From Georhizobium profundi (lineage in GTDB: Bacteria; Pseudomonadota; Alphaproteobacteria; Rhizobiales; Rhizobiaceae), in contig NZ_CP032509.1 of NCBI RefSeq assembly GCF_003952725.1, positions 558,001 to 622,000 on the forward strand: DNA of 64,000 nt. Direction: 5' to 3'. The position numbers and the translations under genes were made by a program. The notes beneath the pieces were generated by a model. That model was not told where the DNA came from. It saw only the letters and a program-made list of their open reading frames with translations, and did no database searches. Positions 48,538 through 57,322 of the stretch are shown here, in pieces (position 1 is the first letter of the stretch; the number at the start of each line of letters is the position of its first letter).

Positions 48538-48567
48538 ATCCCCGGCATCATCTGCCGGGGATTTTTT
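48538..48567 (+). terminator. Rho-independent terminator between lolA and xth
   Basis: Perfect 10-bp stem ATCCCCGGCA (48538-48547)/TGCCGGGGAT (48553-48562), five-base loop, followed by TTTTT. It ends only three bases before the apparent xth start codon, and the GGGG of its 3' arm is the only Shine-Dalgarno-like sequence for xth. Confidence 0.9.
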
Positions 48568-48569
48568 CT

Positions 48570-49379
48570 TTGTCGTTTTCGATTGCCACGTGGAACATCA
48601 ATTCCGTCCGCCTGCGCCTGCCTCTCGTGGAAGCCTTTCTCGAAAGTCACCGTCCGGATGTCCTGTGCCTGCAGGAGACGAAATGTCCGAACGACGCGTT
48701 CCCCTTCAAACGTCTGCGCAAGCTCGGCTACGAGCACATTCTCGCGCACGGGCAGAAGGGCTATCACGGCGTCGCGACGCTCTCGCGCACCCCGATCCTC
48801 GCCGAAGAACGAATGGATTTCGGCGATGTGGGCCATGCCCGGCATGCCTCCTGTGTCATCGCGGCGGGCGCCAAGCGCATCCGGATCCACAATTTCTACG
48901 TCCCGGCGGGCGGAGACGAGCCCGACCCCGAGATCAATCCGAAATTCGCGCACAAGCTCGCTTATCTGGCCGAATTGAAGCTGGTGCATGCCGAGCGGGA
49001 ACGGGAAGAGGGCATATCCTCCGTCCTTGTAGGTGATCTCAACATCGCGCCGCTTGAAACCGATGTCTGGTCGCACAAGCAATTGCTGCGCGTCGTCAGC
49101 CATACGCCGATCGAAACTGAAGGACTGCTGCTGGCCCAAAGCTCAGGTGCATGGACCGATCTGATGCGCGTGCACATCCCGCCGGAGGAGAAGATCTTCA
49201 CCTGGTGGAGCTATCGCGCCAAGGATTGGGAAGCGTCGGACCGCGGGCGCCGGCTGGATCATATTTGGTCGTCGGCCGATCTCGTCGAGAACCTCACGCG
49301 GATCGATGTGCTGCGCGAGGCGCGCGGCTGGGACCGTCCATCAGATCACGTTCCGGTCATCGCCCATTTCGATCTCTAG
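48570..49379 (+). CDS. xth: Exodeoxyribonuclease III
   Basis: 269 residues. A metal-dependent 3' to 5' exonuclease and AP endonuclease in base excision repair. Seen: IATWNINSVRLRL at the start (Asn7 metal-site region), LCLQETKCPNDAFP with the catalytic Glu, VLVGDLNIAPLETDVW, GRRLDHIWSS and SDHVPVIAHFDL with the Asp-His pair at the C-terminus. The start is TTG 48570, three bases after a terminator; the next in-frame ATG is internal. No other good start is in frame. Confidence 0.94.
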   Translation: MSFSIATWNINSVRLRLPLVEAFLESHRPDVLCLQETKCPNDAFPFKRLRKLGYEHILAHGQKGYHGVATLSRTPILAEERMDFGDVGHARHASCVIAAGAKRIRIHNFYVPAGGDEPDPEINPKFAHKLAYLAELKLVHAEREREEGISSVLVGDLNIAPLETDVWSHKQLLRVVSHTPIETEGLLLAQSSGAWTDLMRVHIPPEEKIFTWWSYRAKDWEASDRGRRLDHIWSSADLVENLTRIDVLREARGWDRPSDHVPVIAHFDL

Positions 49380-49465
49380 ACAATCGCCCGCATAGCGCTC
49401 TACGGGCAACAACCACCGATCTCGTTCGTTCATCATCTATCGCACATCATCGAAAGCGCAATCAT

Positions 49466-50149
49466 TTGAACGAGGCAGGACATGAGGACCGAGCGGGCGA
49501 AGGCTCAGACGCGGGTGCGGGCGCGGGTGCAGAAGACTGCGGCACGCTCGCAATGGACGATGACAACCCTCTGCAATCCATCGTCACCTGTGTTCGGGCG
49601 GCTGGCGATGGTGACGTCGTCTCAATTGCGGATATCGTCACTGCGCTCGGTCGCGCATCCTTTGCGCCGCTCTTGCTGGTGCCAGGCCTGATCATCATCA
49701 GTCCGTTGAGCGGCATTCCGGGGCTCTCATCGATCGGCGGCTTCATCATCGCTCTGATCTCGGTGCAGATGGCCCTGCAGCGCAATCATGTCTGGCTGCC
49801 GCGATGGATCCTGAAGCGCGAGGTTGGGCGCGATCGGCTGAACCGGGCACTGGACTTTATGGAACGGCCGGTGCGCTTTGCTGACAGGATCACGCGCCCG
49901 CGCGTGGAGTTGCTCGTTCAGCCGCCTCTCGCTCTCATCCCGCAGTTCCTGTGCGTCGCGTGTGGTGCGGCGATGCCGTTCTTCGAGCTCGTACCGTTCT
50001 CCTCGTCCCTGCTGGCCACGGCCGTGACGCTGTTCGCCACGGCACTCGTCACCCGGGACGGGCTTCTGGCCCTCTTCGGCTATATCGTTCTGGGAGGCGG
50101 AGGCTCGGCGCTGTTCCTCTTTGTCGGTAACGCCGTGGAAGCGATGTAA
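49466..50149 (+). CDS. exoD: ExoD family exopolysaccharide synthesis-like protein
   Basis: 227 residues if started at TTG 49466, or 198 from ATG 49553; neither has a clear Shine-Dalgarno. The conserved part ALGRASFAPLLLVPGLIIISPLSGIPGLSSIGGFIIALISVQM, then LPRWILKREVGRDRLNRAL and the hydrophobic C-terminal half, match ExoD, an inner-membrane protein. It has about four membrane helices. In Sinorhizobium, exoD mutants are alkali-sensitive and impaired in exopolysaccharide formation and nodule invasion; the biochemical activity is unknown. It lies 86 bp after xth. Confidence 0.82.
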   Translation: MNEAGHEDRAGEGSDAGAGAGAEDCGTLAMDDDNPLQSIVTCVRAAGDGDVVSIADIVTALGRASFAPLLLVPGLIIISPLSGIPGLSSIGGFIIALISVQMALQRNHVWLPRWILKREVGRDRLNRALDFMERPVRFADRITRPRVELLVQPPLALIPQFLCVACGAAMPFFELVPFSSSLLATAVTLFATALVTRDGLLALFGYIVLGGGGSALFLFVGNAVEAM

Positions 50150-50166
50150 AATCGGCTCTTATTTAA

Positions 50167-50397
<231 letters not shown>

Positions 50398-50417
50398 GAT
50401 CGCCAATCAGGATAAAA

Positions 50418-50446
50418 AAAAAGGGCCTCGTTCGGGGGCCCTTTTT
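50418..50446. terminator. Bidirectional terminator
   Basis: AAAAAGGGCC (50418-50427) pairs perfectly with GGCCCTTTTT (50437-50446) around a nine-base loop, with T tracts on both strands (A tract from 50414). It separates the small protein gene from the convergent hypothetical gene. Confidence 0.9.
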
Positions 50447-50463
50447 CGTTAGATGCCGTCAGC

Positions 50464-50811
50464 TCAGTCGGCGTCTTTGTCCACCGGACGTGGATCGACT
50501 TCCGGATCGGCGCTCTCATCCGGGTCTGCGCCCTCATCGATCTCATCTTCAGCTTCGATGTCGCCCTCTACGCCGATCTGACCGGAGCCGCCGACTGGAT
50601 CAGGCAGTTCCTCGACATGAAACCCATCGACGCCTGCCGGCACTTCTTCCAGTTCCTCATCGGCATAGGGACGGTTGCCCTGCAGGCGGCTTTCCTCGTT
50701 GCCTGGCTCGTCGCTATAGGGCCAGCCCTCGTCGATGTCGCGTTCGGTGTAAGCCTTGTAATCTTCCTTGCGCGTCGTGTGTTCGCGCTCGCCTTCTGGC
50801 CGGTCTGACAT
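50464..50811 (-). CDS. Acidic hypothetical protein
   Basis: 115 residues, not recognised. ATG 50811 has GGAGACGAAC upstream and is preferred to ATG 50823 and 50835. The sequence is very acidic with many Asp, Glu, Pro and Gly and repeats of ADPDESADPEVDPRP type, and is likely disordered. The middle has RDIDEGWPYSDEPGNEESRL. There is no signal peptide or membrane helix. It lies between the convergent small gene and the cyclic-nucleotide-binding gene. Confidence 0.65.
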   Translation of the reverse strand: MSDRPEGEREHTTRKEDYKAYTERDIDEGWPYSDEPGNEESRLQGNRPYADEELEEVPAGVDGFHVEELPDPVGGSGQIGVEGDIEAEDEIDEGADPDESADPEVDPRPVDKDAD

Positions 50812-50882
50812 GTTCGTCTCCATGGTCATTTTCATGAACAGGAAACGCGGAGCTCGGTGGTTTGTTCAGCCCGTCCGCTCAG

Positions 50883-51341
50883 CTAGCCGTCAAGGCGTGG
50901 CGACAGGGCGCTCAGATCGTCGATCAGGCGCTGAAGATTGGTTTCGATACGGCGCTGCATGATTGTCCCGAGTTCGGGATATTCCTCGATCATGCGGTTG
51001 AAAAGCGGACGCGTGATGCGGATCACCTCGGAAGATTCCGCAGCGACAGCCGTGGTCTTGCGCTCCGTCAGCGAAATCAGCGCCAACTCGCCAAGAAGTG
51101 TCCCCGGCCTGGCTGCGCCGAGCTTGATCGTCCGGCCCTGATGATCGGTGCGCTCGAGATCGAACGCACCACTCGCCACCGCATAGGCACAATCAGCCGC
51201 GGAGCCTTGCCGGAAGAGCACCTGGCCCGCGGGAATGCGGCGCCGCTCGGCACCGAACGCAACCAAGCGCAATTGTTCGTCGCTGAGATCGCCGAAAATC
51301 GGCACATCGCCCAAGATCGTGATGTCGTCTTTCAGGGACAT
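50883..51341 (-). CDS. Stand-alone cyclic nucleotide-binding domain protein
   Basis: 152 residues forming one Crp/Fnr-type sensor barrel: LGDVPIFGDLSDEQLRLVAFGAERRRIPAGQVLFRQGSAADCAYAVASG and LGELALISLTERKTTAVAAESSEVIRI. No DNA-binding HTH or membrane segment is present. The phosphate-binding cassette GELALIS has Glu and a following Arg in the expected region, so it may bind cAMP or cGMP. It lies 25 bp downstream of a response-regulator gene on the same strand and is probably part of its operon. The target it acts on is unknown. Confidence 0.85.
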   Translation of the reverse strand: MSLKDDITILGDVPIFGDLSDEQLRLVAFGAERRRIPAGQVLFRQGSAADCAYAVASGAFDLERTDHQGRTIKLGAARPGTLLGELALISLTERKTTAVAAESSEVIRITRPLFNRMIEEYPELGTIMQRRIETNLQRLIDDLSALSPRLDG

Positions 51342-51366
51342 GGAGCGATGCTTGTCCTTGAGCGCA

Positions 51367-52050
51367 TCACGGGACGATCTTGTATCCGCCGCTCTCCGTC
51401 ACCAGGATTTCGGCGTTGGATGGATCGCGCTCGATCTTCTGCCGCAGGCGGTACACGTGGGTTTCGAGCGTGTGCGTCGTCACGCCGGAATTGTAGCCCC
51501 AGACTTCCTCCAGCAGCACATCGCGCGTCACCACCTTCTGATCCGCACGGTAGAGGTAGCGGATGATGGCCGATTCCTTTTCCGTCAAGCGGATCTTGCC
51601 GCCGTTCTCGTCGGTGAGGAGCTTCTGGCTCGGCTTGAACGTATAGGGCCCGACGGTGAAGGTGGCATCTTCACTTTGCTCGTGCTGGCGCAACTGCGCG
51701 CGGATACGGGCGAGGAGAACCGCGAAGCGGAAAGGTTTGACGACATAGTCGTTCGCGCCGGATTCCAGACCGAGAATGGTGTCGGAATCGGTATCGTGAC
51801 CCGTGAGCATGATGATGGGGGACTTGAAGCCGCCCTTCCGCAAAAGCTTGACCGCTTCGCGGCCATCCATGTCCGGCAGGCCGACGTCCATGATGAGGAG
51901 GTCGACGGACGCGTTGCGCGCCGTATTGACGCCCTTGGTGGCAGTCGGCTCTTCCAGGAGTTCAAATTCCTCGCAGAGCGCAAGCTGCTCCTTCAAGGTC
52001 TCGCGCAAATCCGTATCATCGTCGACGATCAGGATGGTGCGTGAGGTCAT
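51367..52050 (-). CDS. OmpR-family response regulator, CenR-like
   Basis: 227 residues from ATG 52050. The receiver domain (residues 1-120) has the acidic pocket Asp10-Asp12, the phosphorylation site Asp55 in LIMDVGLPDMDG, and LTGHDTDSDT; Lys105-equivalent follows in VVKPF. A winged-helix DNA-binding domain completes it with LLTDENGGKIRLTEKESAIIRYLYRA and TTHTLETHVYRLRQKIE. The sequence closely resembles what I remember of rhizobial CenR-type envelope regulators; that identity is not proven here and the sensor kinase is not in the window. Confidence 0.88.
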   Translation of the reverse strand: MTSRTILIVDDDTDLRETLKEQLALCEEFELLEEPTATKGVNTARNASVDLLIMDVGLPDMDGREAVKLLRKGGFKSPIIMLTGHDTDSDTILGLESGANDYVVKPFRFAVLLARIRAQLRQHEQSEDATFTVGPYTFKPSQKLLTDENGGKIRLTEKESAIIRYLYRADQKVVTRDVLLEEVWGYNSGVTTHTLETHVYRLRQKIERDPSNAEILVTESGGYKIVP

Positions 52051-52172
52051 GGGGCAGCTCCTGTGCTCGGTTTGCGCATCAGTGCGCAACGCCGAATGTT
52101 TAGGCGCTTTGCCTTCGCCTTCAAAGTGGTAAATGTGATCGCCGATCCTCCAGACCGCCGAGACACTGCAAA

Positions 52173-52715
52173 TTGATAGGTCCGTTATCGCCATCCATCG
52201 TCACCGTGCGTCGCAAGCCGGGTGCGCACAGTCGCGGTCTTCTATCGGTCGGAGGCGGCAGCGTCGTCTTCCATGTTGCGCTCGGCAAGGGCGGCATCTC
52301 GGCCTTGAAGCGCGAAGGCGATGGCGCCACGCCGCGCGCCGAAATGGCAATGCTGCATGGCTATTGGCGCACCGACAAGGGGCCGCGTCCCGAAACCGCG
52401 CTGCCCATGCAGCCCATTCGCCACGACGCCGGCTGGTGCGATGCGCCCTGGCATGCGGCCTACAATCGACCGGTAAGGCTGCCATTCCCGGCAAGCGCTG
52501 AAACGATGCGGCGGACGGACGACCTTTACGACATCGTCCTCGTGCTCGACTGGAACATTGCCAGCCGCCAGGCAGGCCGCGGCAGCGCCATTTTCATGCA
52601 TCTCGCTCGGCCGGGCTACCTGCCGACGGAAGGCTGCATTGCGCTGGCGCGTCGCGACATGCTGCGGTTGCTGCGATCGGTATCTTCGTTGACGCGCGTT
52701 GCGGTGATCGGCTGA
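52173..52715 (+). CDS. L,D-transpeptidase (YkuD/ErfK family), no signal peptide
   Basis: 180 residues if started at TTG 52173; GTG 52206 (VRRKPGAHSRGLL) is an alternative. The catalytic pair is visible: His143 in FMHLARPGYLPTEGCIAL and Cys155 in the TEGCIAL motif. GDGATPRAEMAML and AAYNRPVRLPF match small rhizobial YkuD proteins. L,D-transpeptidases crosslink peptidoglycan through meso-DAP or attach lipoproteins, but this protein has no signal sequence, so either the start is wrong or it works differently. It is divergent from the OmpR-type regulator. Confidence 0.83.
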   Translation: MIGPLSPSIVTVRRKPGAHSRGLLSVGGGSVVFHVALGKGGISALKREGDGATPRAEMAMLHGYWRTDKGPRPETALPMQPIRHDAGWCDAPWHAAYNRPVRLPFPASAETMRRTDDLYDIVLVLDWNIASRQAGRGSAIFMHLARPGYLPTEGCIALARRDMLRLLRSVSSLTRVAVIG

Positions 52716-52719
52716 ACCG

Positions 52720-53391
52720 TTAAGCCGTCGCGCGAAAGCGATAGACGCTGGTGCGTTTCACTTCGGAATCCTCAAGCGCCGTCAGCACCGGCACCTCATA
52801 GGTGGCCAGTGTCTGGAGATGATCGGCGGGCTTGTAGCTGCGGCCGGGATCGCCGACGAGAACGGTGGCGCCGCGCGCTGCGAGAGCTTCAAACCAGGGC
52901 AGGATCGCCTGCGTCATCGCGCGATCGTAGAAGACGTCGCCTGCGAGGACGACATCCCAGCCCTCGTCCAGACCGACCAACTCCCGCGACGTGGTCTCCA
53001 TTGTGAGATGGTTGAGAGTGGCGTTGAGCTTGCAGGCGCTGAGCGCCCACTTGTCGGTATCGACGGCCACAACTTGGTGCGCACCCGCTTTCAGCGCCGC
53101 GATCGCGACTATGCCGGAGCCCGTCGCAAAATCCAGCGCGGTCTTGTCGGCGACGCATTCCGGATGGTCGAGGATGTAGCGCGCGAGCCCCTGGCCGCCG
53201 GCCCAGGCAAAGGCCCAGAATGGCGGCGGCAGGCCGATGGTGCCGAGTTCTTCCTCGGTCTTCAGCCAGAGATCGTGGGCTTCCGTCGCCAGATGCAGCG
53301 CGATCTCCGGCACATGGGGCGGGCGGGTCACACTGGTGTTTTCGCGGATGAAGCGCTCGGCGATCAGGTCGGGATCGGCCGCGCTTTCCAT
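52720..53391 (-). CDS. Class I SAM-dependent methyltransferase, METTL20/ETFB-KMT-like
   Basis: 223 residues. Rossmann methyltransferase with motif I LDFATGSGIVAIAAL (residues 86-100) and the pattern VLAGDVFYDRAM containing Asp142-X2-Tyr145, the D-X-F-Y signature of METTL20-like lysine methyltransferases. Bacterial members, including one from Agrobacterium, methylate the electron-transfer flavoprotein beta subunit. Substrate here is inferred. The EVE-domain gene abuts it: the EVE stop is at 53392 and this ATG is at 53391. It is the last gene of a five-gene minus-strand run that starts with tsaD. Confidence 0.82.
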   Translation of the reverse strand: MESAADPDLIAERFIRENTSVTRPPHVPEIALHLATEAHDLWLKTEEELGTIGLPPPFWAFAWAGGQGLARYILDHPECVADKTALDFATGSGIVAIAALKAGAHQVVAVDTDKWALSACKLNATLNHLTMETTSRELVGLDEGWDVVLAGDVFYDRAMTQAILPWFEALAARGATVLVGDPGRSYKPADHLQTLATYEVPVLTALEDSEVKRTSVYRFRATA

Positions 53392-53820
53392 TCAGCGCGG
53401 CGGCTTGTCGAGCCCGCCCATGCGGCAGACTTCCAGATATTCGTCATCCGTCACCGGCTGCACCGAAAGGCGCATCGATGTTACGAGAGACATCTGGGCC
53501 AGCTTCGGATTGGCCTTCACGTCCTTCAGGGTCACCGGCTTCGGCATGTCGCACACGGCGCGGATATCGACGCATTCCCAGCGAGGATCGTCGATCGTCG
53601 TGTCGGGATGGATCTCGCTGCAAACCTCGACGATGCCGACGACTTCAAGACCTTCGTTCGAATGATAGAAGAAGCCTTTGTCGCCGACCTTCATGGCGCG
53701 CATGTTGTTGCGGGCCTGGTAATTGCGGATGCCATCCCACTGCTCGCCCTTGTCGCCGCGGGCCTTCTGCATCTCCCACGACCATTTGAACGGCTCAGAC
53801 TTGAACAGCCAATATGCCAC
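53392..53820 (-). CDS. EVE domain protein
   Basis: 142 residues, the whole protein being one EVE (PUA-like) domain: YWLFKSEPFKWSWEMQ, EQWDGIRNYQARNNMRAMKVGDKGFFYHSN, EVVGIVEVCSEIHPD. EVE domains read modified bases in DNA or RNA; free-standing bacterial members have unclear roles, perhaps sensing modified nucleic acid. It has no start-codon gap to the methyltransferase gene downstream and lies one base after the YciI gene stop, so they are co-translated. Confidence 0.9.
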   Translation of the reverse strand: MAYWLFKSEPFKWSWEMQKARGDKGEQWDGIRNYQARNNMRAMKVGDKGFFYHSNEGLEVVGIVEVCSEIHPDTTIDDPRWECVDIRAVCDMPKPVTLKDVKANPKLAQMSLVTSMRLSVQPVTDDEYLEVCRMGGLDKPPR

Positions 53821-53821
53821 G

Positions 53822-54118
53822 TCAGCGCGCCTCCGGCGGATTGAACGTCCAGTTCCAGGGCGTTATCTCGACGGTCTCGAACAGGCCGGCCTTGGCATAA
53901 GGGTCTGCGGCGGCAACGGCTTTGGCTTCGGCAAGGTCGGCGCATTCGAAAATCAACAGGCTGCCGAACGGCTTGCCGTCTTCGGCGAGCAGCGGTCCAG
54001 CGATTTTCAGGACGCCGTTCGCGTTCAATGCATTGAGATGCTCGACATGGGCGGGACGCGTATCCAGCCGCAATTGCAAGGCGCCGGGCTTGTCCCGGCA
54101 GATGGCGGCGAAATACAT
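53822..54118 (-). CDS. YciI family protein
   Basis: 98 residues from ATG 54118 (ATG 54124 is possible). The ferredoxin-like YciI fold is shown by YFAAICRDKPGALQLRLDTRPAHVEHLNALNANGVLKIAGPLL, with the conserved His in RPAHVEHL and the Asp in AAADPYAKAGLFETVEITPWNW. Family members are small enzymes or catalytic-like proteins; some dehydrate or dechlorinate, most are unassigned. It sits between gpsA and the EVE gene in the same operon. Confidence 0.85.
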   Translation of the reverse strand: MYFAAICRDKPGALQLRLDTRPAHVEHLNALNANGVLKIAGPLLAEDGKPFGSLLIFECADLAEAKAVAAADPYAKAGLFETVEITPWNWTFNPPEAR

Positions 54119-54186
54119 CGGCATACTCGCGTTCGTTGACAATCGGGCTTGAGTGTCGCGCTCATTCGCCCGAGAGGATCGATCCG

Positions 54187-55212
54187 TCAAGTCTTGGGGC
54201 CTTGGTCGAAGGTCGCGTCCTCGTTGCGAAGCGGGCGACGCATCAAGTCTTCCGTCGCCTGTCCGACGGTCAACCGTCCCTCGATGACATCAGACACCGC
54301 TGTTGCGATCGGCAGTTCTATGCCGGCCCGGCGCGCGAGATCGCAGGCGACTGCGGCCGTGAAGGCGCCCTCGGTGAGGGGCTGGCCTGGTTTCGAGAGC
54401 TCCTTGGGAGGCACCCCTTGGCCGATGGCGCGCCCGAAGCGAAAATTGCGCGACTGGTCGCTGGTAGCGGTCAGCACCAGGTCACCAAGGCCGGAGAGAC
54501 CCGCGATCGTCTCCGCCTTTCCGCCAAAGGCCGCGGCAAACCGCGTCATTTCAGCAAGACCACGCGCGATGAGCGCGGCGCGGGCGGACTGGCCGAGTGC
54601 GGCGCCATCGACGATGCCGGCTGCAATGGCAAGCACGTTCTTCAGCGCGCCGCCGATCTCGACGCCGGCGACATCGCCGCTCGCATAGAGCCTGAATGTG
54701 TCACCGGAAAGCGCGGCGGCTGTCGCCTCGGCCCTTGCGCGATCGCTGGAAGCCAAAGTCATGGCCGTTGGCAGGCCATTTGCCATGTCGGCCGCAAAGC
54801 CGGGGCCCGAAAGAACCGAAATCGGCAGGCCGGGCGCAGCTTCGGCAGCCACTTCTGACAGGAAACGATGCGATGCGCGCTCGATGCCCTTGGCGCAGAT
54901 GACGAGCTCGCACTCAGGTCCGACATGCGGGCGCAGGGTCTGGATCATTTCACCCTGCGCTTGGGCCGGCACGGCAACGAGGATGCGGCTGGCGTGGCCG
55001 AGTGCGGTGAGGTCATTGCGCAACTCGATGCGCTCCGAAAGGACTACGCCCGGCAGAAATCGGGCGTTCACTCGCGTGTCGCGCATGTCCGTGACCTGCG
55101 CGGCATTGCGCGCATAAAGCACGAGTGGTTCGGAGCGGCTGCGGGCGAGCGTGCAGGCCAGCGCCGTTCCAAATGCTCCGGCGCCGACGATCGCGAGATC
55201 GGGCCCGCTCAT
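54187..55212 (-). CDS. gpsA: Glycerol-3-phosphate dehydrogenase [NAD(P)+]
   Basis: 341 residues. It reduces dihydroxyacetone phosphate to sn-glycerol-3-phosphate for phospholipid synthesis. Seen: [18 protein letters not shown] at the N-terminus, [51 protein letters not shown] with the catalytic Lys in ALKNV, and [23 protein letters not shown]. Its ATG (55212) overlaps the tsaD stop by four bases (ATGA), so the two are translationally coupled. Confidence 0.97.
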   Translation of the reverse strand: MSGPDLAIVGAGAFGTALACTLARSRSEPLVLYARNAAQVTDMRDTRVNARFLPGVVLSERIELRNDLTALGHASRILVAVPAQAQGEMIQTLRPHVGPECELVICAKGIERASHRFLSEVAAEAAPGLPISVLSGPGFAADMANGLPTAMTLASSDRARAEATAAALSGDTFRLYASGDVAGVEIGGALKNVLAIAAGIVDGAALGQSARAALIARGLAEMTRFAAAFGGKAETIAGLSGLGDLVLTATSDQSRNFRFGRAIGQGVPPKELSKPGQPLTEGAFTAAVACDLARRAGIELPIATAVSDVIEGRLTVGQATEDLMRRPLRNEDATFDQGPKT

Positions 55213-56303
55213 GCTTTCGCCCCGCGGCGACCGGAGCCGATGCGGACCTCGGCGCTCTCGTCGAGCGGCCAGCGCGAGCGGGGTGCGACATCGTCCGTAA
55301 CTGCCGGCAAGCCCAGCGCCAGCCGCTCGGCGCCGGCCCAGGCGATCATTGCCGCATTATCGGTGCAAAGCTCGATCGGCGCCGCGATCAGGCGAAATCC
55401 ATGACGATCGGTCAGCGAAGCGAGAGCGGTTCGGATCGCGCGGTTTGCCGCGACGCCACCGGCAACCACCAGCGCGGGTGTATCGATCTCGGGGAAATCA
55501 GCCCGAAACCTTTCGAGGCCGCGCGAAAGGCGTTCCTCCAGCGTGTCCGTCACGGCCTTTTGGAACGAGGCGCAGAGATCGGCGACGTCTTCTTCCGAAA
55601 GCGGAGCATGTTTGGCGGCCTGCTGGCGCACTGCGGTCTTCAGGCCGGAAAAAGAGAAATCGAGGCGCTCTTCGCCGCGCATCGGCCGGGGCAGATCGAA
55701 ACGGAGGGGATTGCCGCTTGCTGCGCGCCGTTCCACTTCGGGCCCACCGGGATAGGGCAGGCCGAGGAGTTTCGCCGTCTTGTCGAATGCTTCGCCAAGC
55801 GCATCGTCGATCGTGGTCGCCAGCCTGCGGTAATCCCCGACGCCGGCAACGACCAGAAGCTGGGTGTGCCCGCCGGAAACGAGCAGCAGCAGATAAGGGT
55901 CCCGGATCCCGTCGGTGAGGCGCGCCGTCAGCGCGTGGCCTTCGAGATGATTGACGGCATAGAGTGGCTTGCCCGTTGCCGCCGCGATCGCCTTGCCGGT
56001 CATCAGCCCGACAATCAATCCGCCGATCAGACCTGGACCGCTGGTGGCTGCGATTGCGTCGACGTCATCGAACGTCGTCTCGGCGCGGGCAAGCGCTTGC
56101 GAAATGATGCCGTCCAGCGCCTCGACATGGGCGCGTGCCGCGATTTCCGGTACGACGCCGCCGAAAGGGGCGTGCTCGTCGAGCTGGCTCAAAACGACGT
56201 TGGAGAGGATGTCGCCCGAGCCGTCAGGATTGCGGCGCACGAGCGAGGCGGCAGTTTCGTCGCAGCTCGTTTCGATGCCGAGAACAACAATGGAATTTGC
56301 CAT
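55209..56303 (-). CDS. tsaD: tRNA threonylcarbamoyltransferase TsaD
   Basis: 364 residues from ATG 56303. It joins threonylcarbamoyl-AMP to A37 of ANN-decoding tRNAs with TsaB, TsaC and TsaE. Seen: [18 protein letters not shown] at the start, the metal motif [38 protein letters not shown], and C-terminal [13 protein letters not shown]. It heads the tsaD-gpsA-YciI-EVE-methyltransferase operon and is divergent from hemC with an 85-bp gap. Confidence 0.96.
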   Translation of the reverse strand: MANSIVVLGIETSCDETAASLVRRNPDGSGDILSNVVLSQLDEHAPFGGVVPEIAARAHVEALDGIISQALARAETTFDDVDAIAATSGPGLIGGLIVGLMTGKAIAAATGKPLYAVNHLEGHALTARLTDGIRDPYLLLLVSGGHTQLLVVAGVGDYRRLATTIDDALGEAFDKTAKLLGLPYPGGPEVERRAASGNPLRFDLPRPMRGEERLDFSFSGLKTAVRQQAAKHAPLSEEDVADLCASFQKAVTDTLEERLSRGLERFRADFPEIDTPALVVAGGVAANRAIRTALASLTDRHGFRLIAAPIELCTDNAAMIAWAGAERLALGLPAVTDDVAPRSRWPLDESAEVRIGSGRRGAKA

Positions 56304-56388
56304 GATGGGGCTTCGTCGACTTTGAGCTGGCGATTGCAGGGGCTCGCAATCCCGTTTACCTGTCGTGCGGTAACATGGACGGAGAGGC

Positions 56389-57318
56389 ATGCGAAAGAGA
56401 CAATACCGCATCGGTACGCGTGGCGGCCCGCTCGCGCTCAAACAGGCCCATGAACTCAAGGGTCGCCTGATGGCGGCACATGGGCTTGACGAAGACTGTT
56501 TCGAGATCGTCGTTCTGTCGACGAAAGGCGACCGCATTACCGATCGGCCGCTGTCGGAAATCGGCGGCAAGGGCCTCTTCACGCTTGAGCTCGAAGAGCA
56601 GTTGTCCGACGGCAGACTCGATCTCGCAGTGCACTCCTCCAAGGACATGGCGACGAAGCTGCCGGATGGGCTTTATCTCTCGGCGTTTCTCGAGCGCGAG
56701 GATGTGCGCGACGCCGTGATTGGCCGAACGGCACCTTCCATCGAGGCGCTGCCGGAAGGCGCAATCGTCGGATCGTCGTCGCTCAGGCGCCAGGCGCTCA
56801 TCCGCCGTTTGCGGCCCGACCTCAACGTGATCACCTATCGCGGCCTCGTCGAAACCCGGTTGCGCAAACTGGCCGAAGGCCAGGTGGATGCGACGCTGCT
56901 CGCATTCGCCGGTCTCAAGCGGCTCGGCATGGAGGAGGTCGTCACGCATCTTCTCGATGTGGAAAGCTTTCCGCCCGCGCCGGGCCAGGGCGCGATCTGC
57001 GTCGAAAGCCGGATCGGCGACGGCGAAGTCGCGCAGCTGGTGGAGCCGGTCAACCACGCTGCGACGCATGCAGCACTTCTTTGCGAGCGGGCCTTCCTCA
57101 AGGAACTCGATGGCTCCTGCCGCACGCCGATTGCCGGGCTGGCGCAACTCGTCGATGGCACGCTGACGTTTTCAGGCATGATCCTGAAGCCCGATGGCAG
57201 CGAGGCACACGAGATCAGCGCTGAGGGAGACCCGGTGAAGGCCGTCGATCTTGGTACGGAAGCCGGGCGCACCGTTCGCGAGCGCGCCGGAGCGGATTTC
57301 TTCGCCGACTGGGCCTGA
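56389..57318 (+). CDS. hemC: Porphobilinogen deaminase (hydroxymethylbilane synthase)
   Basis: 309 residues. It polymerises four porphobilinogens to hydroxymethylbilane. The dipyrromethane cofactor attaches to Cys244 in [12 protein letters not shown]. The catalytic Asp lies in [14 protein letters not shown], and [20 protein letters not shown] is the substrate-binding Arg/Ser block. It starts the hemC-hemD-Mic60-hemY cluster and ends five bases before hemD. Confidence 0.97.
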   Translation: MRKRQYRIGTRGGPLALKQAHELKGRLMAAHGLDEDCFEIVVLSTKGDRITDRPLSEIGGKGLFTLELEEQLSDGRLDLAVHSSKDMATKLPDGLYLSAFLEREDVRDAVIGRTAPSIEALPEGAIVGSSSLRRQALIRRLRPDLNVITYRGLVETRLRKLAEGQVDATLLAFAGLKRLGMEEVVTHLLDVESFPPAPGQGAICVESRIGDGEVAQLVEPVNHAATHAALLCERAFLKELDGSCRTPIAGLAQLVDGTLTFSGMILKPDGSEAHEISAEGDPVKAVDLGTEAGRTVRERAGADFFADWA

Positions 57319-57322
57319 AGCC

